DNA from: Pardosa pseudoannulata
Taxonomy: Eukaryota > Arthropoda > Arachnida > Araneae > Lycosidae
DNA length: 64,000 nucleotides
Assembly: GCA_032207245.1 (NCBI GenBank)
Contig: CM063507.1
Span: 88,249,609 to 88,313,608 of the forward strand
Reading direction: 5' to 3'
The translations under genes were made by a program, and so were the position numbers. Of the stretch, positions 1 to 53,910 are shown piece after piece; the first letter of the stretch is position 1; the number at the start of each line of letters is the position of its first letter. The notes under the pieces are model-generated. The model saw only the letters and a list, made by a program, of their open reading frames with translations. It had not been told where the DNA came from and did not search any database.

Positions 1-292
1 GTGAGTGACCACTTCCTCTTTCTTCAGTAGTATTGCATATTTCAGCTCTACAAGGTTAGATCTTAACCATGTGGCCATCTGGTAGTTATAAATATGTAAG
101 TTTCTATTGTTGTTGAAATGTATTTATTGTTATTATTTTAAAAATTTACAACAATTTATTAGTACCTTCATGGTTTGAAGTTGTTCCAAAACTCCTAAAG
201 AGAAAAAATACCCTTAATTTTTTCATGCTTTCTTGCTGAAACCTTGTAAAAATACTGAAATTTTTAGCAATTTTCTGCTTTGAAATTTACAA

Positions 293-1032
293 CAGGGTTC
301 CCATGGTACTTAAAAGTCCTTTAGAACGCCTTAATTTTAGTTTTCATTTTTAAGAGCCCTTAAACCTACTTAATTTTTGTCAATGGTCCTTAAAAAATCT
401 TATTTTTAAATTGGATTGGGATCAATTTCTCCATTGATGTGATCCACCGTCATCACATGGATTTCCTATCAATTTTCTCCGTACTCTCCAAACTTTCTGG
501 TTTTGTAAGTTCAATGTTAAACTTGCCCCAAACTGGTTCTAAGAACGCCAGTACTAGTGATAAGTACTGGTTAAAGAATATATATATATATTAGGAATAT
601 ATAAAATATTTGTTAATGTTCATAACATTCTCTTATGTTTTCTAGCCAAAAGTGCAGTATTAATAATAAAGAAAATCCTCAAATACATATGTTTTTAGTG
701 TATTACTGTAGTAATTCAAAATTCCTTTCTTTGATATCCTTAAAAATTATGAAAATAATTTTAGTTTATGAGTACTTTTTATGGTCATGAGCTAGAAAAC
801 TTTTGACAAATAATCTTTCAAATTCTGAAAAGGTTTAAAGTATAAAGTCATCTGCCCTTTTCTAATAGCTAACAGTCATGCAGATTTAAATTGAACGAAG
901 CATGGAGGATGGGGGTGTAGATATTTCAGTTTCTTATGGAAGTTTCATTTTCTTTGGATTGGATGTAATAGAAAAGTCTAAAACTTTCTTCTTTCCCAGG
1001 CAACGTTGGGTATAATGAGCTAGTATACATAC

Positions 1033-1066
<34 letters not shown>

Positions 1067-1399
1067 GAGTCATTTTTAAACATGAGAAAGTACTGTTTAT
1101 AATATTGTATTCTATTCACATTTTATTTCTAGTTTGATCACTAAAAACTTTTTTCAAAATTTATTTAATCAAATAGATTTATCTTATATTAATTTTTAGG
1201 CATTTTTAAAAACTTAAATCTGAAATATTGTAGGGCATTTATGGAACATGCCTTGTCTGGTTCATAATCATTAAAATATGTTTCTCAGCAAATAGGGTTT
1301 ATGTTGTTATGCCGTGTATTTCAAGTAGGTCCTTATAAAAAGTTACTTTGGTTCTTAAAAAGACTTAATTTTTGTTCTTGAAAACATGTGGGAACCATG
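293..1399 (+). mobile_element. Nonautonomous hAT-like element, family A copy 1 (long form)
   Basis: It starts CAGGGTTCCC and ends GGGAACCATG, which are inverted termini. It is flanked by the 5-bp direct repeat TACAA (288-292 and 1400-1404). The first 100 bases are rich in CCTTAA motifs that recur in the other copies. A TA microsatellite lies inside. This copy and the one at 34199 keep a block of roughly 350 bases that the shorter copies lack. There is no transposase ORF. The 5-bp duplication fits the hAT5-type group better than ordinary hAT (8 bp), which is an inference. Confidence 0.8.
1030..1066. repeat. TA/CA microsatellite inside family A copy 1
   Basis: Alternating ACATACAT units run into a (TA)n tract. 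A tract lies at the same place in every family A copy, next to a conserved GGTATAATCAGCTAG-like motif. Confidence 0.85.
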
Positions 1400-2107
1400 T
1401 ACAAGAATTATTTGATTAAAAAATTTTAGGGCTTAATTTTTCTTATTTTGCTTAATGGACTTAGTTGGCTTTGGTTGTGAACCCTTTATTTGTGTTCCTT
1501 CTTATTTATTAAAATTCATTATGAAACAATGTCCAAAATCTAAATCTTAGAGATGAAAAATGGTCAGTAAAAGTCTATATTTTTCAGGTAGGTCAATATT
1601 GCTCAGTATTTTCTTAATTTAGCCAGTAAAGTCAGTATTTGAAGAAAAATTAGTTTTATTTTTTATGTACTTGTGTTTTATTATAAATCAAGAAAAGTAT
1701 TGTGAGCAACTGAAAAATGATTTAAAAAACTTGGGAAATTTTAATTTGTGTGTCAGGGGGGGGAGCAATTTTCTCATGTATTTCAGATGTTTGTGATTTG
1801 TTGACATATATTTGCAAGAACATTTTTTTATTTTGTTATTTCTTAAAATTTGGCTTTTAGTAAGTTGCTGTATAATATCCTAACTTTCCTGTAATAATAT
1901 ATAAGGCTTATCATTACATGCTTATGCTGTCTTTATAATACAATTTTGTTGTAATTTTGTTTTGCTGTTAATGACATATAAATATTGTGAATAATTTTCA
2001 GATTGTGGACAATCAGTTTATAATTATAGGTGTAATTGATTTATAAATGTCTCACTTGTTTAATTATTTAAATATATTCAATTATTTGATTTATTTATTT
2101 TTCCTAG

Positions 2108-42079
<39,972 letters not shown>

Positions 42080-43075
42080 AACTTCCCCTTGTTGTAACAG
42101 GCAGCCTTTGACTTTTTTCTTGATATTCTTTATTTTATCAAATAATATAAGAGATATCGCAGCCTTTTAAAATAGTAGCTGCTTTTTTAACCACAGTCAT
42201 CACCCATATAAGTTGTTGGATCTCCCATACTTTCTGTCTTAACGTTTACAAAGCAGAAGTAATGTTGTTCGTAAAAAGTATTTTGCTGATTTTATAAAAT
42301 AATGACTCTAAAATAAGATGGTGGTGTGCTAAAATATTGGCTGCATAATTGGATCTGCAATAATATACAAAATTGTTCCACATTTTATGTCCAATAATCA
42401 ATATTAAAGGTATGATCAATATAAGTATTGATTATGTTTTTTTTTATTTATTTTGAGTAACTTATATTATTTATTTGTATATTGTGATGTCATTTCAAAA
42501 AATTATTATGACATGCTTTAAAAAAATAAATAAATAAAAGCATGTAATAATAATAATAATTTAAAGCATTTAATAGACTAAAATCTCAGCCATGGTCTAA
42601 AAGTGTCAGTTGTCCATTTATGTACTAACAGCATTTTAATGACTTCATTCACTTGACTTCTTTTATATAAATAGGCATTTTTATTTACTCTGTTATTGAG
42701 TCTTATATATACTTAAGTATTCTTTGTGGTAAAAAAATTTAAAACTTTCATACTTCTGTGCAAAAGTAGGTTAATGCATTTTCCCCCTGAAATTTATATA
42801 AAAATATTTCATGCCTATTTTTTTATTAAAAAATCTCTGTTATTGCAAGTATCATTTTGTTAAAAATAAATTTTATTTTGAAATACGGTTAAATTAATTT
42901 TTTATTACTTTTTGAGATATAGATTTCTTTTCATGATTAAATTTAAGATCTATACATATTTATGAAATTAAACGTGGCACCTTATGCATATTATCTTTCG
43001 TTTAATAACTTATATTTCTCTGTTCTGTAGAAAGAAGAATAATTACTGTATTAGCATGTGAATAGCTACAAAATG
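42080..43075. other. ATP7 3' untranslated region and downstream DNA
   Basis: AT-rich sequence with no long ORF. Part of it must be ATP7 3' UTR, but its end cannot be set by sequence alone. A candidate poly(A) cluster lies at 42525-42538. Confidence 0.6.
42525..42538 (+). terminator. Candidate ATP7 poly(A) signal cluster
   Basis: Three overlapping AATAAA hexamers, 446 bases after the ATP7 stop. They are the first AATAAA I find downstream. In such AT-rich DNA hexamers occur by chance, so this is only a candidate. Confidence 0.35.
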
Positions 43076-43755
43076 CAGGCTTGCAATTTCGTCACTTTTT
43101 TAAGTAAACAATCACTTTTAGTCACTTTTTTCATGGCGTATCACAGCAAAAGTCTGTTGTTGAAAAAAGAAAATCTGAATTAATAACAAAATATTTTAAT
43201 AAAAGACCAAAAATGGGATGCTCTAATCTTATTTTTTTTTATTAAAACGTAATTAGTTATATGGTTTCAAGAATTTAGGGATTTTAAAAAGTCGTAAACA
43301 AGTTCCTGAAATCTACATTTGTACATTTAATACATTAAAGTAATTTATGCCAAAGCGCACATTTCTCTTTTTCTTCACAATTTTTGTTTAGATACTCTAA
43401 TCTAGCTATGTACATATTTCAAAACATCATTAATATATGCAGAAAGTTGTGATTATAAAATTAATGTATTGTATGTATTCAAATCTAATTTATAGATGTT
43501 CTTGAATAAAAAGCAATGTTAGTTGTGTTAAACAAATTAACCTTTTTTGTATTTGACGTTAAAATCGTGTCTTGCATGAATCATTTGATTTAGAGTTAAA
43601 ATAAATAGAAAAATTTTATTAATAGCATCTGTAATCAAGAGGAGAAAAAAATCGTTTTTTTTTTTTTCAATGTTCTGTCACTTTTTAGTCACTTATTCTG
43701 TATTATTTGTCACTTTTCTCACCTTTTTGAAAGTGCCTCAGCAATTGCAAGCCTG
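43076..43755 (+). mobile_element. Family C hAT-like element copy 1 (6-bp target duplication)
   Basis: Left end CAGGCTTGCAATT and right end AATTGCAAGCCTG form perfect 13-bp inverted termini. AAAATG flanks both sides (43070-43075 and 43756-43761). It aligns over its whole length with 53258-53910. It has GTCACTTTTT motifs near both ends and no ORF. Confidence 0.87.
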
Positions 43756-44350
43756 AAAATGTGAAAGTTGAAATATATTAAGATTACTAAAATGCTTTTA
43801 AAGATAGACATAGAATTCAAGCACTTAAATTACAAATTATTTAAATAAAAATTAAAAGTAACAGACAAAAGAGGAAATTGTATATATTGTCCCAAAATTT
43901 CGCTCTCAACCATTACTAGTGATGTAAACTTCAATTTTTAGGCAGAATTTTAAAAAATTGTTTTAAGTTGCCCAATATATTGGTTGATGGCAGTTATACG
44001 AATGAACCAAGAAATGATTGCTGTAAGTAGAGTGGGAATGCAAAAGTGCGATCATGCTGTACAAATAAAGTAAAAAATTTACATTTGGTATTTGAAACAT
44101 AAAATGTGGAAGAAAAGTAGAATCCATATGTAATGAAGTTGTAAATACAATGAAAAGTCAAGATTGAATTTGCTACAAAAGGCTATAAAAGTGATTTGAA
44201 ATTTCAGTAAGATGCTGAAAAATGTTTTTGTAAAAATCTTTCAATCGGGTTCTCATGTTAAATCAGGCATCACTCGTATGACCATATATGGATGTAAAAT
44301 GCTGATTGTATATGGCTATTTTATGTGTGTATATATATATTGGATACTTT

Positions 44351-44500
44351 CAGTGGCGTACGCAGAATTTTTTCAAGGGGGAGGGGTTATAATTCTAAAA
44401 AATAATAGCCTGCATAATTTCTATTAAAATTTTTATTTTTGACCTTTTGTCTGAGCTTAAGGGGGGTGTTTAAACCCTTACCCCCTTGCGTATGCCCCTG
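44351..44500. mobile_element. 150-bp hAT MITE
   Basis: CAGTGGCGTACGCAGAAT at the left and GCGTATGCCCCTG at the right are imperfect inverted termini. The exact 8-bp duplication GATACTTT (44343-44350 and 44501-44508) is the hAT signature. Short GGGG/CCCC stretches pair between the two halves. Confidence 0.9.
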
Positions 44501-44508
44501 GATACTTT

Positions 44509-45980
44509 AATGCATAAAAGTTTGGATTATTATGTATTATTGGTGCTGCTCATTGATAAACAGTTCGTAGAATATTTTGCTTTATATGCCTTGCCCACAT
44601 CAGAGCTTTTGCATATTTTTCATTTATTGTCTTTATATGTATATATGTAATCCATTTAAGTGTGAAAATCCATGTGTGTTTATGTATATATACATATACA
44701 CACTCATGACACTTACTTTTGAGCACTTATATACTTAAAATTTTACTATTTGCTCAAATATTTTTTTAAGTATCTTAACTTGAAAGAATTGACTATTTTA
44801 AATTAATTTATAGTCCTTAAAAATATTGTAATTGTGATAATACTTGACCTTGATGACCACTCTGAAGCATGCTGTGGTTTTTCATGTCTGTAAAAAGATG
44901 TATATTTCAAAGACATATTAATTCCTTTGAATTGCAGCTTCAAATCAAATTGGGAGACCTTTTTTTTTTTTATTAGACTGTGAAAGCTACTTTCATTCTG
45001 TGCAAAGTTTGTATTTGTTGTTCATTTTTTGTCATTATATTTCAAGTGTACAAGTTGAAAGTCAAGGCTTGTTGGTACTTCAGAAAATACGAGCTTTAAA
45101 TGAACTTTTTCCAAAGTATTACGATATTTCTCAGATTTTATGTGCTTTCCATGACGTGTACTTGTTGATAATGTTTTAGGAATCATTTCCTAAAAGCATA
45201 AAGATACTTATTAATATATATACATATATTCTATATTTTTTGTATGTGCATTTTTATATTATGTATAAACGTTTATCATTGTTATGTACCTAAAAGTGAC
45301 AGTAACTTCAGTGTGGATTTAATTATTGATCATTTGTAGCTCTCCTTAGATGAGCAGTACGTTTGTGTTTAGATAAAACAGTTCAGAAGAGGTTTGTGGA
45401 TATAGTGATGAATGTTATTGCATTTATAAAACAATAGAGTGCACTGAATTTCCTAATAGCTTTGGGAACATGTTAATAAAGTTAATCTGTTCATAAAGCA
45501 GTGGGAAATCCACTCAGATTTTACTTAAGGATAAACTCATTCGATATCTTAAATCAGCTCTTAAAATAATTAGTAAAATGTTGTAATAGCTGGAGTTGTA
45601 TGATGCTGGGGTGTTTGCATTTTAGGGGATTTAATTCTACATATTTTGTTCTAACTAACTCTAGATTTCCGGAGTCTTTAAATTACTTTAAATATTTTTT
45701 TCATACTATATTCTTTTTAATATAAAAGAAAATCAAAGATTACAGCATGTTTGATATGCCTGTCCTATTTATACATCCCATTTTTAATTGTGAATTAACA
45801 TATACATGTTTTATACATTTGTATATGACATGTGATACACAGTAGTAGAGAATATAAAATATATAGAAGCTTGCAGGGCTGTCTCCAAAACTTATATTTA
45901 GAGGGGGACATTGTTTTTTGTGAATGCCACTTCAATAAAACTACAGGTTTTCTTATGTATGCATACTCTTAATGAGTATC
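44509..45980. other. Intergenic AT-rich DNA
   Basis: I see no gene, RNA or element with clear ends here. A CAGGGCTGTCTCC near 45877 could be one terminus of another element, but no partner was found. Confidence 0.5.
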
Positions 45981-46159
45981 GCAGAACGATGGCCGAATAG
46001 TTAGGGTGCTGACCTTCAGTACTGGAGTTCGTGGGTTCGAATCCAACTATGGCATGGATGTTTGTAGCCGTTCAGAATCTGTTTTAAGCTGTAGGTCTCG
46101 GTCTCATTAGCCCTCCTGTTTCAAAAAGTAGACCGTAGCACTCCAAACCAAACCAAACC
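45981..46159 (+). mobile_element. tRNA-derived SINE with 11-bp target duplication
   Basis: The B box GGTTCGAATCC and the A-box-like TGGCCGAATAG are intact. TAATGAGTATC flanks both ends (45970-45980 and 46160-46170). The tail reads CCAAACCAAACCAAACC. It is a near full-length, recent-looking copy. Confidence 0.9.
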
Positions 46160-46170
46160 TAATGAGTATC

Positions 46171-47457
46171 ATAATACAGTGTTATTTTAAAATATCAAAA
46201 TAATTTTAAAATGATATAATAAATTAACTTATAGCCTTGAATGAGTAATGTAGTAACTACACAAGGAATTTAATAATAAAATTAACATTGAAAAGATATA
46301 AACTATATACATGATATTAAATCCTAATTTTTGAAACAGAAGTATGATAAAAAAATATAACAATTAAAAAAAAAGTTCCAATTTTTATCCATATATTTTA
46401 AAATAGGCTCTTTTTGAAATTTGCGTCAAAAAAGTTTCACAATTTCTTCCGATTGTGCAACAATATTGTGATGAGTTGCCTAAAGTGTCAATCTGCTTTC
46501 CCTTGTTGAATAAAATTTGCACGTACTGCTTAACTAAGTGTCACTGTTGTCTATGCACAGCTAGGCAGATGACACACCTGCACACATGGTCCATTTTCTT
46601 TCCACGAAACGGTCTTCTAAATCCCTCCCCTTCCTTACGGCCTTGGAAGCTTGTATATAAAATTTAGTCCATTATGTCACACATGTAACAAACAGGTGGA
46701 TAAATCATTAGATGTGTATGTGATATAAGATTTAAATAATCCTTCTACTTCTGGGACAAGGTTTACTGGACTCCATAATCATAAAACAACAGGTTGAACC
46801 TCTGTACGTTATTTTGACAGCGTACTGAAAGAATGCATCTTAAAAGGCAAGAGTCATTTACTGATTTAAGGTTTAAAAGTACTTACATTGAAAATCATGG
46901 AGTCTGTGAGACCCTGTAACAGCTGTTAGAGGTTTCGTAGTTTTTGTTGAATGTGACCAAAATACTCTTATACATGTCTTATTAATTGACAAAAAAAAAA
47001 AAAAAATGAATGCTTCTCTTTATTGTAGGAAATAATTCTAATAATTTAAAAATATCACTTTTCATTTAATTTTTTTTTAAGTAAAATGTAATTTTTAAAA
47101 TGTGTTTAGCATGCTTTCATATCTTTATGATTTATCCAATTTAAGATTTTAGTTTAATTAATTTTATGGGAGTGATTTCATTCTTCCCACTCATTTGAAT
47201 TGTTTTTTGCTAACATTTGTTGCTGCATTCTCCTTGATGTTTGTCTATTTACCTGGTATTTTAGGAACTGATTCCGTATCCACACTGCTTCTGCCCACCA
47301 TGTTTTTTCTTGGCGATCTTTGCAAAAACCCCATTTCCTGAAAGTCTCCAAACTAAAATGGCGGCAGAAAATGGTGTTTTTGGAAAGATCACAAAAAAAA
47401 AAAAAAAAAAAAAAAAAAAACATGTGTAGCACAACATGGGCAATAATCCCACAGCAT
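46171..47457. other. Intergenic DNA with a 28-base A-run
   Basis: An A28 tract at about 47393-47420 follows a less AT-rich stretch (47280-47392), which could be the tail of a retroposed sequence. No target duplication was confirmed. The rest is unremarkable. Confidence 0.4.
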
Positions 47458-47815
47458 ATATTTTACAGATTTTGACAATTTAAAAACTATATAGGATTGA
47501 ACCAAAAATGAGAAAATTCTTTAAAACAAATTTAAAATTTTTGAGGGGCGAACCCCCCTTAACCCCCTCTTAATGATATAATAATACATATTACAACCAA
47601 TAAATACATATTACCAAAAAATCATATATTTTACGGATTTTTACTATTTATGAATTATATAATCACACCAAAATTGAGTTTATAATTAAATTCTTTAAAT
47701 TATTTAAAGTAACTAAAAATTCTTTAAAACAAATTTAAAATTTCTACCCTCCCCTCCCTTAATGATATAATAATACAAATTTCATACATTAAAAACATAT
47801 TACAACACAAATATT
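47458..47815 (+). repeat. Diverged tandem duplication, about 170-200 bp unit
   Basis: CATATATTTTACAGATTTT in the first unit and CATATATTTTACGGATTTTT in the second are 168 bases apart. Both continue to TTCTTTAAAACAAATTTAAA and CTTAATGATATAATAATAC, with a C-rich block between. The second unit has a small insertion. Confidence 0.75.
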
Positions 47816-50800
47816 TTAATAAACATTTTTAAAAAAATAAGGAATAGGAATAAAGGATGCAGTAGAGGGATATTAGTGGGGCACAAAGACCCCACAAATT
47901 ATCCCTGAATAATCCCCTCAAAATCTCGTGATACTTCTTAACCACATTGAAAATAGTTACAACATCCATAACTAACTAAACTATAACTAAAAATCTGAAC
48001 AAACAAAATTGTACAACCACGCGACCTGGGCCCCACGCTGACCTCGGAAACCATGTGAAAGAGGCGGGTTGTGACATCACAAATCATGTGCACCAATGGG
48101 GCTTAAATTAAGACCCAGGGTTGCCACTCTAAAGCTACAATGCCAAAAGTAACGAGCAACGTCATACATCGCCTGAAAAAACAAGTTTGGCGACAAAAAC
48201 TGTAGTGTGTATATGGAATCAGTACCGCATTTTGTATCCACAAACATCCCTGACATTCATTATTGTATAATTATATTTTTATTTACACCACAAAGCTTAA
48301 ACCAATATCACAAAGCAATAAAATTATGCCAATGTACTTATTCCCAAATCCCTTTTTTGTATGAAAGAATGTATACCATGAAGGATTATGAAAATTATTT
48401 TGTTTCAGTACATAGATGGTTATATAATTGCATATATGAAAGTATTATACTTTAAGGGCAGAAGTCGTCAAACTATTTTTAAACCTTATGGAATTATTTT
48501 TTAATTTAATACATTTATAGAGTAATAATTGAAAAGCTTTCGTTAATATGAAGGGTTCCCTATTCAACTATAATAAAGTTATGACTACTTATTTCAAGAT
48601 AACATTTTTAATGGTTTCACTGTAATCAAGTAATGAAAATCTCTGACACATTTTTTAATGTGGTATGTCTTTTTTTATGATATGCCTGTGTGTTTTGCTT
48701 TCAAGAACATTTTTAGAATGCAGACACCCCTATATATGTTGCTTTAAGAGTTCAGTTCATTGTGACAGATGAGCAGCAATTAGCAACCAATGTAAATGTG
48801 TCCATTTTACAAAAATTTTAATCAGACCTAGGACTCATGCTTCCACTAGATGAATTTTATTTTACTCCCCCCCATCCTTTATTTGGGAAAGAGATGCCAA
48901 GATGATGTAATAAAAATTTTATTACAAAATTTATTTCTATCGTAATTGTATTTAAATATCACTCTCCCAGCTGTGCCACCTAAAATATTTCATGTGCCAT
49001 AAGTTACCAACCACTGTACAGTAATATACTTTTCATGAAAGAAATGCCATTTAAAAAAAAAAAGGGGGGGATACATCTGTCAATAAAAACTTGAAAATTT
49101 CTTGGAATATTTTATTAATAAAACAAAAAAGTAAATGTTAAGATTTTTCTGTAGATCATTATTTGGTAATTGCAGCTGTAAAATAGATTAACCCATTGTC
49201 AGGTATGGCTAAATGTGGTTTTTAAATTTAAAATTATGGTCAATGCTCGTTTGACTCCATTAAAATTGCTAAATTGACAATAAATTTTTACAACTCAAAA
49301 ATTAATTTAAACTAGAATACTAGGAATGAAGAAAATTAATTTGGGTTGTAAAGGTTTAATTACCTCAGATTGTGTTACGATTTCAAAATTCATTATGATT
49401 CTATTCAGAGTAAAAAGTGATATTTTACTGTGTACATATTTAAAATTAGACGGGAAGAAGAGTTTGTGATATTGATTACCAAAGATGCTTTTATATATGT
49501 ATATATTTGATGGTGAATTTATTTTCTGAGCTGATGATTAAGATATTAAGCGTGATTCATTTTGTTGATTTTTGTAATTTTTTAAGTTTGTTATATAAGT
49601 TTGAACTTAATAAAATTTTTTTACACTTTCTATACAACTGCTACCCCTGTATCTAAACCAAATTTATTTATATTGTTTAAAATTCTTGTGATTGGTATTA
49701 ATACTTTGGTGAATTGACTGAAAATTTTATTGGTATGAAGATGCTTTTCTCATGTCTCAAAATAAAAAAATTTTCAAGGCAATATACATTTTTAGAAATA
49801 TTAATGTCCTTGACCATTGTCCTATGTCTTTGACCATTGTGATACAAAAAAAAAAAAAAAGGAACATAAATTGTTCCTTGGGTCATTTTCAGAAAGTTTA
49901 GAATTTTTTTTTATCTTTTTAATATAATATATTTAATATATTATTTAAATATATAATTCCAAATATAAGCTGAGGGTATAATTTTCCTTCAAAAATGTAC
50001 CCAAAGTTCAAAACGTGTATATAAACCAAAGTGAAAAAAGACAATTTCTAGAATGTTCAAATATGTCGTCAAGAAGCCAAAAATGCTGCTGAGCAGGTAA
50101 AGTGGGTGAAACATTTTCCAATCAAGTTGCATTAAATTAAAATGCTAGACCAATGCTTCTGGAATCTTTTTGCCACAACATCTAATTTAAATACCCCAGA
50201 GGTAAAACATTGGTTGCACCTTGAAGTAAATACAAGGACATATCTTAACATGTTTCAAAGGGGGAGAGGTAAAACAATTTACATTTTAAATTTTAATTAA
50301 TTTGATGCGTATTTTCAAAATTTACATTAATTTATCTAGATTACTGCCACATTGTACGGTTTTATATCGTGGTATTAGATTCTGCGACCAATGATATTTT
50401 TACTTAGATGCTAACAACAAGTTTCAATTCTGGCAACTCTATGTAACGATAACTTTTTCCTAAATTTAAGCGGTATAAGCTTAGAAAAAAAAGAAAAATG
50501 ATGCTGTTTAGAAATTTATCAATTGCTTCCAGGTTACATAGAATTGTATTTATTAGAAGATTAGCCTATCTCATAAGGTATCTCATAAGATAAGTCATTT
50601 TAAATTTTTATGTTTTCTAATTTCCAAATTATTACAAGCATTATTTACTTTTTGCCATTATGCATTTTTTTTTTTAAATTTTGCCAATTTGGTAACTCTT
50701 TGTCGTCAACGGCAAGAAACATTGCTAAAATTTAGGTCTTGAAAAAGCCCCCAAAATGATCGGCTTATGCATGGAAATGTATGGTAACTATAAAGACACT

Positions 50801-51511
50801 CAGATAATCTGTTCCAACTTACTTTATTCACATAATAGTCATTGTGTTAAATCCAATGTACCTTGACTTATAGACTTTATTTGCTCTGTGTAAATTCGCA
50901 ACTCAATTTGCTAATATGTCAAGGGAATTTTTCTTGTTAAAATGAATATATCATTGTATATAAGCATAAAGAAACATAAACGATGAGAATGTAAATAGAT
51001 TAATTACATAAGTTGTATTATTAAAAAAAATTAACGTTTAATTATCATCGATACTCTTTTTTCCTTTTTATCTCTTAAACTCAACCATATCATGTATTTA
51101 GAACTGTCACTCATAACGAAAAATGAACTGGGTAATAAAATTCTGAGTCGAGGTACTGATGTAATACTCATTGTTTCATAAAATCTTTAATTAAAAAGAC
51201 TGATATATTGTCAGTGGCGTGTTTCTTGTTGATTGTTAGAAGGAAAATTCCTTTTAAATGTCTGAAATGTTAGAAATGAGTTTTTTAATATATTTCTATT
51301 AGAGAAAATTATTATAAATAATATTTTATTCATCCCAAAAAACTGAGTTTTTATTTTTTATTATTTTGCTGTCAGACCTAAGTTGTACCATAAATGCTTT
51401 GTAACAGTACTCTTTTTTTATAATACCTCAATCCACAATTAATAACTAATTGTTATTTGTTCAAACTGTGTCATTGCCATGGAAGACATGAAAAAAATTA
51501 TTTGGGATATG

Positions 51512-51548
<37 letters not shown>

Positions 51549-53257
51549 AAAAAAATACTTAATGTCTGGTAGAAAAAAAGAATTTTTTATTTTCATAAGT
51601 AAAACAGAAATTTATAATGAGTTCATAGCTGCAGTGAATCCTCATGGTATTTTTTCTTCATTTAACTTTTTCAGAATCAAACACATCGGAAACAAATTAT
51701 TTCAAAATTTTTATTTTAACAGATGTTATTTATTGAATTTAATGATGAGTAAGATGAGTATAAAAATTTAATTTGCAAGCATAAAATAATAATAGTTCCA
51801 ATAATCAACTTTCAAAGACTGTGGAGGATATTGCAAATTTAGAAGAGCATTAAGGATGTCCAGCAAAACGATAATTATTAAAAAAATTGGCAATGGTAAA
51901 GATTTTTTGAAAAATCAAGAATTTTTTTATTTATCTTTAATTAAATTACAAATTTTGCCAGTCATAATTTAAATAAACTCTCTAATTGCAGACTTTTTCT
52001 GCACTTTTTTTAAAATTATTATTTATTCTTAAATGAGAATGTGGGAAACAAAGAAGAAAATGTTCAGAAAATGATAAAAGAAAAAAAAAATCAAATTGAT
52101 TAAAAAGCAATTGGAAAAAAATGTAAAATATAAAAAAAGCTAGCAAGGGATTGAATGCTATTATGGAGCAAATTGAATCTTTAAAAAATGAATGTACAAT
52201 TTTTATTAATATATTAGGCTGTGTTATTTTTATAAATAAATTTTTAAAAAAGCAATACTGCAAGAGTTGTCATAGTTTCTTAATAAAACTGATTAATCCT
52301 CTGTTCCCCACACAAGTTATTCTGGACATCCTAAAGATTGGAAAAAATATTTGTTTTACAGGCATTGGGATTTTACTTATTTATATTAAAACTTATAACT
52401 TTATTTAAAAATAAATTTTTATATAAAATAGTTGTGTATTAAATAGTATGAATTGATCATGGAAGAAGTTGCAAATTACAGGGATTTTCTAAACGTTTTC
52501 CCCCTGCTATTGGAGTTAGGTGGTTAAAATCTTATTATCATTCAAATATTCTTGGATTTATGTTCGAGTAATGCAAACTTGATAATTGCTCATAATCTCA
52601 TTGCATTGCATTTAAAACTTAAATATTAAATCATGTGCCATAGAAGCAAAAATGCAGCACCCAAGATATTCATATTTTTATTACAGGTTATTACATATAA
52701 CCTGCCATAGATATTGTATTAGCAGCACTAAATATGGCACCGAAAAACTATACAAACACCTCAGTAATTAATTTGACATAGTTATTTATATTCTAGATGT
52801 TTTGCTTTGTTCTGCATTACCTGTTCATAGCTTTTATCTGATGCTAATATTTTATATATGTACATTTTGTAATTTTTTAACAAAATATCAGCACATCATG
52901 AGTTTATGACTTTTACAATTTTTTTTCATTTATTTTCGATGGAAATGTTCCAGAATAAAATATATTCTTATAAAATTCCTTTTTAGTATTGTACACTTAT
53001 GGATGTATATAATTTAACACTTACTACTTTTGTAGCTACAAATCAATAATAATCATAATGAAGTTTTCTGCAAATTGTTAATAAAAATATTTTTCTTATT
53101 ACTCGAGTTGATGTTTTCATTCATTTATAAGTTGGATATTTTCATTCATTTATAAGTTGTGATCCAATGATGACTAGTCACTTGCGATTTTAAACATTTT
53201 GTTGAATATCTAGAAAAATACACGATGAATTATCCTGAAAGCTCAGGCATGTAAACA
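47816..53257. other. Intergenic AT-rich DNA between ATP7 and ALG11
   Basis: A less AT-rich patch at about 48020-48190 and a poly(T) run at about 51511-51543 are the only departures from background. No ORF resembles a known protein. Confidence 0.5.
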
Positions 53258-53910
53258 CAGGCTTGCAATTCCGTCACTTTTTTTCATGGTGTATCACAGC
53301 AGAAGTCTGTTGTTGAAAAAAGAAAATCTGAATTAATAAAAAATATTTTAATAAAAGACCAAAAGTGGGATGCTCTAATCTTATTTTTCGTATTAAAACG
53401 TAATATGGCTTCCAGAATTTAGTGATTTTAAAAAGTCGTAAAGAAGTTCCTGAAATGTACATTTAATACATTAAATGTACTTAACTTACGTCAAAGCACA
53501 CATTTCTCTTTTTCTTTACAATTTTTGTTTAGATACTCTAATCTAGCTATGTACATATTTCAAACATAACTAATGTATACAGAAAATTGTGATTATAAAA
53601 TTAATGTATTTTATGTTTTCAAATCTAATTTATAGATTTTCTTGAATTAAAAGCAGTGTTGAGTTGTGTTAAACAAAATTTATAACCTTTATTGTATTTG
53701 ACATTAAAATCATGTCTTGCATGAATCATTTGATTTAGAGCTAAAATAAATAGAAAATTCTTAATAACAATAATAATAATAAAAATCTTAATAGCATCTG
53801 TAATCAGGGAGAAAAAAAATCGCTTTTTTTTTTCAATGTTTAGTCACTTATTCTGTATTATTTGTCACTTTTCTCACCTTTTTGAAAGTACCTCAGCAGT
53901 TGCAAGCCTG
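53258..53910 (+). mobile_element. Family C hAT-like element copy 2 (6-bp target duplication)
   Basis: Starts CAGGCTTGCAATT and ends GTTGCAAGCCTG. TAAACA flanks both sides (53252-53257 and 53911-53916). It is collinear with 43076-43755 apart from small indels, in the same orientation. Confidence 0.88.

Larger units (their letters stand above)
1..2107 (+). other. Partial ATP7 intron preceding the first visible exon
   Basis: The window opens with GTGAGT, a strong splice donor, and the acceptor TTCCTAG ends at 2107. The first visible exon begins in the middle of a heavy-metal-binding domain, so an upstream exon with its CxxC must lie to the left. The intron carries one long transposon copy (293-1399). 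The rest is AT-rich and I see no other feature in it. That position 1 is exactly the donor is an inference. Confidence 0.6.

Noticed and set aside
47178..47452. Minus-strand ORFs beginning with a run of phenylalanines
   Set aside because: The phenylalanine run is the A28 tract read backwards, and the rest has no recognisable protein signature.
49191..49380. PiggyBac-like element starting TTAACCCATTG
   Set aside because: Only one short end-like string; no matching right end or coding remnant.
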